A DNA stretch of 64,000 nt, taken from NCBI RefSeq assembly GCF_001553645.1, contig NZ_CP014231.1, forward strand, positions 2,046,001 to 2,110,000. The letters run 5' to 3'. Each line of letters starts with the position of its first letter. Position 1 is the first letter of the stretch. Below, piece after piece: positions 50,711 through 59,513 of the stretch. The stretch is from Leptotrichia sp. oral taxon 847. GTDB taxonomy: Bacteria; Fusobacteriota; Fusobacteriia; Fusobacteriales; Leptotrichiaceae. A program made the translations under genes and the position numbers. The notes below the pieces were generated by a model. The model saw only the letters and a program-made list of their open reading frames with translations, ran no database searches and had not been told where the DNA came from.

Positions 50711-53536
50711 ATGAAAAAAGTACACGAATTGGCAAAAGAAATGGGATATGTCGGAACAGCAAAATTTATTGAGGATATTGCTAAAGTAGGTGTGAATAAA
50801 AAACATCATATGAACGCTTTGACTCAGGAAGAAGAAGAACTCATAAAAAAAAGTCTTTCAAAAAATAAAAAAGAAGAAAATCCCACCAAATCAGTAAAAG
50901 AACTTCAAAAAAAAGATATTGCACAGGAAAAGGGACAAAATCTTAAAGAAAATCAAAAGAAAATGGAGATGAAAGTTAATTTGAGTAATCAAAATATAGA
51001 TAAGAATTTGAATAAAGAAAATAGCAAAGATAGTAAAAATTCGCCAATCAATGAAAATAAAGACAATAGAAATTTCAAGGAGAAGGATAACAGCAAAAAC
51101 CCCAGCAATAAAAATTTTAGAAAAGATAGATCATTTAATAGAGATAATAAAGAGAGCAATAAAGATAGTAAAAATTCAGTAAACAAAGAAAACAGGGGAA
51201 ATAAAAATTTTAGAGATAGAGAAAATAATAAAAACTCTGATAATAAAAATTTTAGAAAAGATAGATCGTTTAATAGAGATAACCGAGATAATAGAAACTT
51301 TGGAAACAGGGAAAATAGAGAAAACAAAGAAAATAGAAATTTTAGGGACAGAAATAACGACAAAAACTCTGATAATAAAAATTTTAGAAAAGACAGATCG
51401 TTTAATAGAGATAACCGAGATAACAGAAACTTTGGGAATAGAGAAAATAGAGACAACAGAAATTTTAGGGATAGAGATAATGATAGAAGTTTCGATAATA
51501 AAGACAGAGGATTTAATAAAGACAATAAAGATAGAAAATTTGGAGCCAAAAAAGATATTCAATCTGACATCATAACGCCTGTATCTGAAAAAGGTAAAAG
51601 CGGCGGAAAAGGTAAAGGGAAATTTGACAAGAAAAAATATGAAAAAAACAGAAGAAACAGGGAACAGGAGAAAGAAAAAGAACTTCGTTCAGATTTTAGA
51701 AGAGATGACAAAAAGAAAAAGAAGAACAAAAAACAGGAAAAAGTTGTAAAAGATGAAATCGTAAGAATTGAAGGAGAATCTATAGGAATGATAACAATCG
51801 GAGAAGAAATCGTTATCAAAGATCTTGCTGAAAAATTGGGAATAAATATTTCAGACATAATTAAAAAGTTCTTTATGGAAGGTAAAATGCTTACTGCAAA
51901 TGCAATTTTAACTTTTGAAGAAGCTGAAGAAGTGGCGCTTGACTATGATGTAATCGTGGAAAAAGAAGAAGTCAAAGAAATTAGTTACGGGGAAAAATAC
52001 CATTTGGAAACAGTGGACAATGAAAAAGATTTAGTAACAAGAGCGCCTGTAATTACTATAATGGGACACGTCGATCACGGAAAAACTTCACTATTAGATG
52101 CACTTAGACATACAAATGTAATCGAAGGTGAAGCTGGTGGAATCACTCAAAAAATAGGAGCCTATCAGGTCAACTGGAAAGGTCAGAAAATAACATTTAT
52201 CGACACTCCTGGACACGAAGCGTTTACTGAAATGAGAGCGCGTGGAGCAAATATCACAGATATTTCCATTTTAATTGTAGCGGCAGACGACGGGGTAAAA
52301 CCTCAAACTGTAGAAGCTATTTCTCATGCTAAAGAAGCTGGAGTGCCTATAATCGTTGCAATCAATAAAATTGATAAACCAAGCGCTGATCCAATGAAAG
52401 TTAGAACTGAGTTGACAGAATATGGACTTATGTCGCCTGAATGGGGTGGAACTACTGAATTCGTAGAAATTTCAGCCAAGAAAAAAATTAATTTGGAAGA
52501 ATTATTGGAAACAATTTTGATTACGGCTGAACTTGAAGAGTTAAAAGCCAATCCAAAAAAACGTCCAAAAGCTGTTGTTGTAGAATCCAGATTAGATCCA
52601 AAAATGGGAGCAGTTGCCGATGTCTTAGTACAAGAGGGGACACTTAAAATAGGAGACATTTTTGTTGCTGGTGAAGCGCACGGAAGAGTTCGTTCAATGG
52701 TGGATGACAGAGGTAAAAAAGTTAGTAAAGCTCTAATTTCTCAGCCAGTTGAAATCACGGGATTTAATGTCGTTCCAAATGCAGGAGATATTTTGTACGG
52801 TGTAGAAAGCGATAAGCACGCTAAAAAAATTGTAGAAGATTTCATCCGAGAAAAAAAAGCAAACGATCAAAACAAGAAAAAGCATATTTCATTGGAAAGT
52901 TTATCTCAGGAATTGGAAGAACAGGAATTAAAAGAGTTAAAATGCATTATAAGAGCGGATTCAAAAGGGTCTGTTGAAGCGTTGAGAGAATCTCTTGAAA
53001 AACTGAACAATGAAAAAGTTGTCGTAAATGTAATTCAAGGAAGTGCTGGAGCGGTGACAGAGGGAGATGTAAAACTTGCTGAAGCTTCAAATGCGATAAT
53101 TATTGCGTTTGGTGTAAGACCAACTACGCCTGCTAGAATCATTGCGGAAAAAGTTGGAGTAGAAATTAGAAATTACAATGTAATTTATCACGCAACCGAA
53201 GAAATTGAAAAAGCGATGAAAGGAATGCTTGATCCAGAATATAAAGAAGTGTATTTTGGACGAATTGAAGTTAAACAAGTATTTAAAGTATCAAATGTTG
53301 GAAATATTGCAGGAGCTATTGTCGTTGACGGAAAAGTTACGAAAGATTCTAAAATTCGTGTTATTCGTGATGGAATAATCATTTTTGATGGTGAATTAGG
53401 TTCGCTTAAAAGATTCAAGGACGATGTAAAAGAAGTTGCAACTGGACAAGAATGTGGAATAGGAATTCAAGATTTTAATGACATCAAGGTTGGGGATATT
53501 ATTGAATCGTACATTTTGGAAGAAATTCCCAGATAG
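50711..53536 (+). CDS. infB: translation initiation factor IF-2
   Basis: 941 aa. The N-terminal IF2-N helix domain is [25 protein letters not shown]. Residues ~85-280 are a hydrophilic Asn/Arg/Lys/Asp-rich spacer with internal repeats. A second IF2-N domain ([42 protein letters not shown]) leads to the GTPase: GHVDHGKT at 452-459, the DTPGHEAF switch and the [12 protein letters not shown] specificity motif. Domains II-IV follow, ending in [24 protein letters not shown]-2 brings initiator tRNA to the 30S subunit and promotes subunit joining. GGAGGTGA precedes the ATG. Confidence 0.97.
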   Translation: MKKVHELAKEMGYVGTAKFIEDIAKVGVNKKHHMNALTQEEEELIKKSLSKNKKEENPTKSVKELQKKDIAQEKGQNLKENQKKMEMKVNLSNQNIDKNLNKENSKDSKNSPINENKDNRNFKEKDNSKNPSNKNFRKDRSFNRDNKESNKDSKNSVNKENRGNKNFRDRENNKNSDNKNFRKDRSFNRDNRDNRNFGNRENRENKENRNFRDRNNDKNSDNKNFRKDRSFNRDNRDNRNFGNRENRDNRNFRDRDNDRSFDNKDRGFNKDNKDRKFGAKKDIQSDIITPVSEKGKSGGKGKGKFDKKKYEKNRRNREQEKEKELRSDFRRDDKKKKKNKKQEKVVKDEIVRIEGESIGMITIGEEIVIKDLAEKLGINISDIIKKFFMEGKMLTANAILTFEEAEEVALDYDVIVEKEEVKEISYGEKYHLETVDNEKDLVTRAPVITIMGHVDHGKTSLLDALRHTNVIEGEAGGITQKIGAYQVNWKGQKITFIDTPGHEAFTEMRARGANITDISILIVAADDGVKPQTVEAISHAKEAGVPIIVAINKIDKPSADPMKVRTELTEYGLMSPEWGGTTEFVEISAKKKINLEELLETILITAELEELKANPKKRPKAVVVESRLDPKMGAVADVLVQEGTLKIGDIFVAGEAHGRVRSMVDDRGKKVSKALISQPVEITGFNVVPNAGDILYGVESDKHAKKIVEDFIREKKANDQNKKKHISLESLSQELEEQELKELKCIIRADSKGSVEALRESLEKLNNEKVVVNVIQGSAGAVTEGDVKLAEASNAIIIAFGVRPTTPARIIAEKVGVEIRNYNVIYHATEEIEKAMKGMLDPEYKEVYFGRIEVKQVFKVSNVGNIAGAIVVDGKVTKDSKIRVIRDGIIIFDGELGSLKRFKDDVKEVATGQECGIGIQDFNDIKVGDIIESYILEEIPR
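51090..51545 (+). repeat. in-frame tandem repeats in the IF-2 linker
   Basis: The motif coding for [14 protein letters not shown] occurs three times; its TTTTAG core starts at 51115, 51250 and 51382, giving units of 135 and 132 bp (45 and 44 codons). Shorter NRENR and NFRDRDN repeats fill the rest. Unequal recombination could change linker length without breaking the frame. Confidence 0.8.
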
Positions 53537-53604
53537 TCTTTTTGAAGAATTTAAATAATATTTTTGAATATTTAGTAAAAAGATTTTTTGAAAGGAGGGG
53601 AAAA

Positions 53605-53958
53605 ATGAACGAGAGAAGAAGACAGGGACTTGAAAAAGAGATTTCAAGAATTGTTGGAATGACGCTTTTGACAGATATAGAAAATGAAAAAATAAAAAAT
53701 CTCGTGTCAATCCATAAAGTTGAATTGACAAAAGACGGCCGTTATCTCGATTTGACTTTTTCTATATTAGATTTGAAAAATAATGTGAACAAGAAGAAAA
53801 TTGAAGAGGATTTGAACAAGTTAAAAGGTTTTTTTAGAAAAAAAATTGGTTCGCATCTTTCGGTAAGATTTGTTCCAGAAGTAAGAATTCATATGGATGA
53901 CAGCGTCGAATACGGAGTAAAAATATCGTCAATATTAAACGATATTAAAAAAGATTAA
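53605..53958 (+). CDS. rbfA: ribosome-binding factor A
   Basis: 117 aa from the ATG at 53605, which has AAAGGAGGGG 6-7 nt upstream; an upstream open extension lacks a site. RbfA features: MNERRRQGLEKEISRIVGMTLLTDIENEKIKNLVSIHKVELTKDGRYLDLTFSI and a C-terminal FFRKKIGSHLSVRFVPEVRIHMDDSVEYGVKI. It is a KH-fold 30S maturation factor needed for 16S 5'-end processing and cold growth. It follows infB in the conserved order. Confidence 0.95.
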   Translation: MNERRRQGLEKEISRIVGMTLLTDIENEKIKNLVSIHKVELTKDGRYLDLTFSILDLKNNVNKKKIEEDLNKLKGFFRKKIGSHLSVRFVPEVRIHMDDSVEYGVKISSILNDIKKD

Positions 53959-53992
53959 TAATTTATGAATGTAGAAAGCGATTTAATTTGTA

Positions 53993-55672
53993 ATGAAATG
54001 GGAATTAAAAAAATATGATATAAAATATTTAATGTCAAAAAGTTCGGAGTTTGGCGAAAGTAAATTAATTACAAGGCTTTTGCTGAATAGAGGCATTGAT
54101 ACACGAAAAAAAGTTGAAAAATTTTTAAATACAAGCGAAAATGATTTACTAGATCCGTTTTTGTTTGAAAATATGGAAAAAGTTGTAGAAAGAATAAAAT
54201 TAGCAAAATTAAAAAAAGAAAAAGTTGTAATCTATGGAGATTATGATGTAGATGGAATTTCAGGAGTCGCATATTTGGTCATTATGCTAAGAAAATTGGG
54301 ATTAAATGTCGACTATTACATTCCTAATCGTGTACACGAAGGTTTTGGAATAAATAAATCCACCTTGAATTTTTTGAAGCGAAGAGATACAAAATTATTT
54401 ATTACAGTGGACATTTCTATAAATAGTCGCAAAGAAATAATGTTGTTAAAAGAAAGTGGAATTGACATAATTGTAACAGACCATCACAGACAGACAACTG
54501 TTTGTGATGAAATGGAAATTTTGACAATCAATCCCAAAATAAGTAAAAGTTATCCAAATAAGTATTTATCTGGTTCGGGAGTTGCATTTAAAGTGGCCTG
54601 TGCCGTTTATGAAAGATTTGGGATAAGCAAAAAAACACTTTATGATTATTTGGATATTGTTATGATTGGTACAGTTGCAGATGTAGTTCCAATGGTCAAT
54701 GAAAATAGATTTATAATAAAAAAAGGATTAAATAATATAAAAAAAACGAAAATAAAAGGTTTAAAGTATATTATTAATTATTTGAAAATAAATCCAAAAA
54801 ATATTACAACAAGTGATATTGGATTTTTGATTGCACCGATTTTTAATGCGCTTGGAAGAATTGATAATTCTAAAATCGTAGTAAATTTTTTTATTCAGGA
54901 AGATGATTTCAAATTAATCTCCATTATCGAAGAAATGAAAAAAGCCAATAAAATAAGACGTTACTTGGAAAATGAAATTTATAATGAAATTGAAGAAAAA
55001 ATACAAAAGTTAAATCGTCCCAAATATATTTTTTTGAAAAGTAGAAGATGGCATTCTGGCGTCGTGGGAGTTGTGTGTTCACGAATTTCTATAAAATATA
55101 ATATACCAGTTATTCTGGTCTCAATAAAAAATGGCTATGGAAAGGCGTCTTGCCGGAGTATTGAAGGAATCAATATTTTTGATATGTTAAAAGAGATTTC
55201 AACAAAATTGGATCGGTTTGGGGGACACGATTTAGCGGCAGGATTTTTAGTTTCAGAAAAATATCTTCTTGAAGTGGAAAGATATTTGCGGCAGAAATTG
55301 GTCAGTAAAAATCGGGAAGATGTGGAAAAAGTTTTAAATATAGATTCTTGGCTTAATATAAAAAGCATTAACAAAAGAAAATTAAGTGATATAAATAGAC
55401 TTGCTCCATTTGGATTAGATAATCCAGAACCAAATTTTATCGACACCGAAGTTGAGTTTATAAAAATTTCAAAATTTGGAATAAATAATAGACATTTTAA
55501 AGGATTTGCCAAAAAAAATGACAGAGTTATTTCTATGATTGGGTATAATTTAGGACATAAATTGAAAGTTAGAAATTTGAATGAAAGAAAATACCGAGTG
55601 ATTTATACACCAATATTTAAGACAGTATATTCTGACTTGTACATCGAATTAAGAATAAAAGACTTTATTTAA
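53993..55672 (+). CDS. recJ: single-stranded-DNA-specific exonuclease RecJ
   Basis: 559 aa, normal size. The DHH-superfamily motifs are VIYGDYDVDGISG (D83, D85, D87), TVDISINS, IIVTDHHRQ (D163, H164, H165) and VMIGTVADVVPM. The C-terminal DHHA1 part has WHSGVVGVVCSRISIKYN and RFGGHDLAAGF. RecJ degrades single-stranded DNA 5' to 3' in recombination and repair. The ATG lacks a good ribosome binding site and lies 34 nt after rbfA, so translation may be weak or coupled. Presence in this operon is common in Fusobacteria and Clostridia-like genomes (general knowledge, not checked). Confidence 0.94.
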   Translation: MKWELKKYDIKYLMSKSSEFGESKLITRLLLNRGIDTRKKVEKFLNTSENDLLDPFLFENMEKVVERIKLAKLKKEKVVIYGDYDVDGISGVAYLVIMLRKLGLNVDYYIPNRVHEGFGINKSTLNFLKRRDTKLFITVDISINSRKEIMLLKESGIDIIVTDHHRQTTVCDEMEILTINPKISKSYPNKYLSGSGVAFKVACAVYERFGISKKTLYDYLDIVMIGTVADVVPMVNENRFIIKKGLNNIKKTKIKGLKYIINYLKINPKNITTSDIGFLIAPIFNALGRIDNSKIVVNFFIQEDDFKLISIIEEMKKANKIRRYLENEIYNEIEEKIQKLNRPKYIFLKSRRWHSGVVGVVCSRISIKYNIPVILVSIKNGYGKASCRSIEGINIFDMLKEISTKLDRFGGHDLAAGFLVSEKYLLEVERYLRQKLVSKNREDVEKVLNIDSWLNIKSINKRKLSDINRLAPFGLDNPEPNFIDTEVEFIKISKFGINNRHFKGFAKKNDRVISMIGYNLGHKLKVRNLNERKYRVIYTPIFKTVYSDLYIELRIKDFI

Positions 55673-55777
55673 AAAAGTAAAAAAATGTAAAATAATTATT
55701 TAAATAGTAAAATTAATTAAAAATTTAATTAATTTGAATCGTATAAATAAAATAAAAAAATCAGGAGGAAAATTTAA

Positions 55778-57064
55778 ATGGCAGTAAAAAAATTAAATGA
55801 AACAACCTATGAAGTATCAGTAACAGTGGAAGGAGAAAAATTAAAACATTTAAAAGATCATGTTTTAGTACATTTTAAAGACGCTAAAGTGGATGGATTC
55901 AGACCAGGACATGTACCTGCCAATGTTATTGAAAAAAACTTCAGAAAAGAAATTGACGGAGAAATTTTAAATCATATAATTTCTGAAGAATATCAAAAAG
56001 CGGTGGCAGAAAATGAGTTAAAACCAATAGCCGATATAAAATTAGAAAAATATGAAATTCAATCTGATAAAGTGGAAGTTGTATTTACAATACCTGTGTT
56101 ACCTGAATTTGAATTGGGACAATATAAAGGACTGGAAGTGGAAAAAGAAAATTTTGAAGTTACTGACGAAAAAGTAAACGAAGAAATTGAAAGAATGAGA
56201 AAAAATGCTTCTAAATTAAAAGAAGTGCCTGAAAATGAAGAAGCTAAAAACGACGATGTTGTAAATATTAATTTTGAAGGATTTGTTGATGGAGTTGCAT
56301 TTGACGGTGGAAAAGCCGAAGGATATGACTTGACTTTGGGGTCTCATAGCTTTATTGACACTTTTGAAGAACAAATCATAGGACACAAAAAAAATGACGA
56401 ATTTGATGTAAATGTTAAATTCCCTGAAGAATATCACGCAGAAAATTTAAAAGGAAAACCTGCTTTATTTAAAGTAAAGGTAAATTCTATTAAAAGAAAA
56501 GAAGAAGCTGAGTTAAACGACGATTTGGCAAAAGAACTAGGATTTGACTCATTGGATGATATGAAAGCTAAAACAAGAGAAAATATCACAAAAAGAGAGG
56601 AAACAAGAGTAGAAAACGAGTTTAAAAATAAGATTATTGAAAAAATTGTAGAGGCTACAAACGTTGAAGCTCCAAAAGCTTTAGTAGATAGAGAAATCGA
56701 ATTTCAAATCAATAGATTTGCACAACAATTACAAATGCAAGGAATTAATTTAAATCAATATTTCCAGATGACAGGTCAAACTATTGATAAAATGAGGGAA
56801 GACTCAAGAGAAATGGCCGAAAAATCTGTAAAAACTGAATTAGTTCTTTCAGAAATTTCAAAAGTTGAAAATATCACAGTTACCGATGAAGAAGTGGACA
56901 ACGAATTTGAAGTGATGGCTACAATGTACGGAATGGACAAAGAAACAATGCTAAATGAAGTAAAAAAATCGGGGAATTATCAAAGATTTTATGATGAAGC
57001 AAAATACAGATTAATAAACCAAAAAACTATTGATTTATTAGTAAAAGAAACTAAAGTAAAATAG
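55778..57064 (+). CDS. tig: trigger factor
   Basis: 428 aa, full length. The ribosome-binding signature GFRPGHVP is at 40-47. The FKBP-type peptidyl-prolyl isomerase domain spans ~150-245 (NDDVVNINFEGFVDGVAFDGG, SFIDTFEEQIIGHKKNDEFDV). A helical C-terminal chaperone domain covers ~255-428. It binds nascent chains at the exit tunnel. AGGAGG precedes the ATG. Downstream are clpP, clpX and lon, a frequent folding-proteolysis grouping, but a terminator and a 270-bp repeat intervene. Confidence 0.97.
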   Translation: MAVKKLNETTYEVSVTVEGEKLKHLKDHVLVHFKDAKVDGFRPGHVPANVIEKNFRKEIDGEILNHIISEEYQKAVAENELKPIADIKLEKYEIQSDKVEVVFTIPVLPEFELGQYKGLEVEKENFEVTDEKVNEEIERMRKNASKLKEVPENEEAKNDDVVNINFEGFVDGVAFDGGKAEGYDLTLGSHSFIDTFEEQIIGHKKNDEFDVNVKFPEEYHAENLKGKPALFKVKVNSIKRKEEAELNDDLAKELGFDSLDDMKAKTRENITKREETRVENEFKNKIIEKIVEATNVEAPKALVDREIEFQINRFAQQLQMQGINLNQYFQMTGQTIDKMREDSREMAEKSVKTELVLSEISKVENITVTDEEVDNEFEVMATMYGMDKETMLNEVKKSGNYQRFYDEAKYRLINQKTIDLLVKETKVK

Positions 57065-57089
57065 ATTTATTGTAAGACATTTTGATTTC

Positions 57090-57128
57090 AAAAGAATTTT
57101 GTGATATACTATTGCAAGATTCTTTTTT
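57090..57128 (+). terminator. terminator of tig
   Basis: AAAAGAATTTTG and CAAGATTCTTTT form a ~12-bp stem with one G-U pair, followed by Ts. Confidence 0.7.
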
Positions 57129-57206
57129 ATATAATTCTAATTTATATAATCTCAAATAAAATATTTAGTAAAAGTTCAATTTTATATTTTTTAATTTAGT
57201 TTTTTT

Positions 57207-57480
57207 AGCAGGGGTATCATCGCCATACCCCTGCACCCCGGCTAGTCTCCGACATTTTTCTGCACTGCCAAAAAACTCGCTTACGCTCAGACAGTTTTGT
57301 CAGCACATAAAAATGCTCCGACGGTTTAAATTTTACTATTATACAAAAGGTGTCGTGATTTTTTTGGAGTAAAGACGACTGTTTGAACGAAGTGAGTTTC
57401 GGCTTTGCTTCAAAAAAATTCTTAGACGAGCGTGGGGATTATAAGGGGAAATGGCGGCACTTTCCCCTTATGTAAAAAAA
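57207..57480 (+). repeat. dispersed composite hairpin repeat, long copy
   Basis: About 274 bp with the same four-hairpin order as 45657-45935. H1 is GCAGGGGTAT/ATACCCCTGC, a paired T-A in place of the C-G of the other copy. The H2 tip is CGCTTACGCTC. H3 has TTTTTTTGGAGTAAAG facing CTTTGCTTCAAAAAAA. H4 is AAGGGGAAA/TTTCCCCTT. It separates tig from the clpP promoter. Confidence 0.8.
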
Positions 57481-57534
57481 GTATTATTAAATAAAATAAC
57501 ATTTGATATACAAAGAAAATATTAATAAATTGTG

Positions 57535-57563
57535 TTGATTTTACGAGGAGATTGTGATATAGT
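57535..57563 (+). promoter_or_regulatory. promoter of clpP-clpX(-lon)
   Basis: TTGATT (57535-57540), 17-bp spacer, TATAGT (57558-57563). No CIRCE or CtsR-type repeat is apparent nearby. Confidence 0.55.
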
Positions 57564-57637
57564 AAAAATAGTTTAAAAAAAATTAGAAAATAGAAAAAAC
57601 TAAATTTATAAATAAAATGTAGAAAAAGGAGAGTATT

Positions 57638-58213
57638 ATGTCAGTATATAGTCCGGTAGTCATTGAAAATGATGGTCGTGGGGAAAGAAGCTACGATATT
57701 TATTCAAGACTGCTTAAAGATAGAATAATTTTTGTGAGTGGGGAAGTTGAAGACAATATGGCAAATGCAATTGTTGCTCAACTTTTGTTTTTGGATGCAC
57801 AAGATAAGGAAAAGGATATAGTTATGTATATAAATAGTCCAGGAGGTGTCATTACAGCGGGACTTGCAATCTATGACACAATGCGCCATATAAAATGTGA
57901 TGTTTCAACAGTTTGTGTGGGACAGGCTGCCAGTATGGGAGCTTTGCTTTTAGCGGCTGGAACGAAAGGAAAAAGATATTCATTACCGAATTCTCGGATA
58001 ATGATTCATCAACCGCTTGGAGGAGCGAGAGGACAAGCAACAGATATTCAGATTCAAGCAAAAGAAATTGAACGAATGAAAGAAATTACAAGCAAAATTT
58101 TGTCCGAAGCAACAAATAAATCAGTTGAAGAAATTTATAAAGACACGGAAAGAGATAATTTTATGTCGGCTGAAGAAGCTGTGGAATATGGATTAGTAGA
58201 TAAGATATTATAG
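57638..58213 (+). CDS. clpP: ATP-dependent Clp protease proteolytic subunit
   Basis: 191 aa. The catalytic triad is visible as S99 in [12 protein letters not shown]124 in IMIHQPLGG and D173 in [25 protein letters not shown] and [11 protein letters not shown] are family signatures. It forms the barrel peptidase that works with ClpX encoded 21 nt downstream. AAGGAG precedes the ATG. Confidence 0.98.
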   Translation: MSVYSPVVIENDGRGERSYDIYSRLLKDRIIFVSGEVEDNMANAIVAQLLFLDAQDKEKDIVMYINSPGGVITAGLAIYDTMRHIKCDVSTVCVGQAASMGALLLAAGTKGKRYSLPNSRIMIHQPLGGARGQATDIQIQAKEIERMKEITSKILSEATNKSVEEIYKDTERDNFMSAEEAVEYGLVDKIL

Positions 58214-58234
58214 AAATTTTAAAGAGGTGGAAAG

Positions 58235-59485
58235 ATGCCAAAAGATAAGAAAAAATATTACTGTTCTTTTTGTGGAAAAGAAGAGTCCCAAGTTGAAAGA
58301 CTTATTCAAAGTCAAGAAGAAGACGATGTGTTCATTTGTAACGAATGTATAGAAGAAAGTGAACAGTTACTTGAAAGTTTTAGGGAATATGACGAATTTG
58401 AAAATAGATATAAAGAGATAACACTTTTAAAGCCAGTTCAGATAAAAGCAAAACTGGATGAGTATATCATAGGTCAGGAAAGAGCAAAAAAAGTTTTATC
58501 TGTCGCAGTTTACAACCATTTTAAAAGAATTACGCATAAACAGAACAAATCGGTTGATGACGATGTGGAACTGCAAAAATCTAATGTTTTATTAGTTGGA
58601 CCTACAGGAAGTGGAAAAACATTACTTGCACAGACACTTGCTAAAACGTTGAATGTACCTTTGGCGATTGCTGATGCGACAACTCTTACAGAAGCTGGAT
58701 ATGTTGGGGACGATGTGGAAAATGTGCTGCTAAAATTAATTAAAGCTGCGGACTATGACATTGAAGCCGCTGAACACGGGATTATTTATATTGACGAAAT
58801 AGATAAAATTGCAAGAAAATCGGAAAATATGTCCATCACAAGGGATGTCTCTGGAGAAGGAGTGCAACAGGCATTGCTTAAAATCATCGAAGGGACAGTT
58901 GCAAGTGTTCCGCCACAAGGTGGAAGAAAACATCCAAATCAGGAAATGATAGAAATTAACACAAAAGATATTTTATTTATCGTCGGTGGAGCATTTGAAG
59001 GATTAGAAAGCAAGGTTAAAAATAGAATTAACGAAAAGAGAGTCGGATTTGGTCTGGAAACTAAAAATGTGAAACTGGATGATTTGACTTTATTCGAAAA
59101 TGTACTGCCTGAGGATTTGATAAAATTTGGATTAATTCCTGAAATAATAGGAAGACTTCCAGTAATTACAGCGCTTCACGGACTTGATGAAGAAGCTATG
59201 ATAAGAATACTTACAGAACCTAAAAATTCACTTACAAAACAATATAAAAAATATTTTGAAATGGAAGATGTGGAGCTGGAATTTGAAAAAGATGCAATTG
59301 TTGAAATTGCCAGACTTGCACTTAAAAGAAAGATTGGAGCGAGAGGACTTCGTTCAATAATAGAAAACGTTATGACGGATTTAATGTACGAAATACCATC
59401 TGAAAAAGATGTAAAAAAGGTTATTATAACAAAAGAATCTGTTACAGACAAAACTAAAGTAAGAATTGAAAAAAAAGAAAAATAA
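58235..59485 (+). CDS. clpX: Clp protease ATP-binding subunit ClpX
   Basis: 416 aa. The N-terminal zinc-binding domain has C10, C13, C35 and C38. Walker A is GPTGSGKT and Walker B is [11 protein letters not shown], with the sensor and [24 protein letters not shown] segment and the C-terminal domain with [15 protein letters not shown]. The IGF loop that docks to ClpP corresponds to VGFGLE near residue 268. It unfolds tagged substrates for ClpP. Confidence 0.98.
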   Translation: MPKDKKKYYCSFCGKEESQVERLIQSQEEDDVFICNECIEESEQLLESFREYDEFENRYKEITLLKPVQIKAKLDEYIIGQERAKKVLSVAVYNHFKRITHKQNKSVDDDVELQKSNVLLVGPTGSGKTLLAQTLAKTLNVPLAIADATTLTEAGYVGDDVENVLLKLIKAADYDIEAAEHGIIYIDEIDKIARKSENMSITRDVSGEGVQQALLKIIEGTVASVPPQGGRKHPNQEMIEINTKDILFIVGGAFEGLESKVKNRINEKRVGFGLETKNVKLDDLTLFENVLPEDLIKFGLIPEIIGRLPVITALHGLDEEAMIRILTEPKNSLTKQYKKYFEMEDVELEFEKDAIVEIARLALKRKIGARGLRSIIENVMTDLMYEIPSEKDVKKVIITKESVTDKTKVRIEKKEK

Positions 59486-59513
59486 AAAAATCAAATTATG
59501 AAAGGGGAAAGGA

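Noticed and set aside
51090-51545. Regularly spaced repeats as a possible CRISPR array
   Set aside because: The repeats are in frame within infB, spacing is 132-135 bp, and the 'spacers' are themselves repetitive; no cas gene is near.
50989-51562. Long minus-strand open frames (186 aa and 128 aa) rich in Leu/Ser or Ile/Ser opposite infB
   Set aside because: They are the mirror of the Asn/Arg repeat linker of IF-2, have no ribosome binding site and are pure low-complexity sequence.
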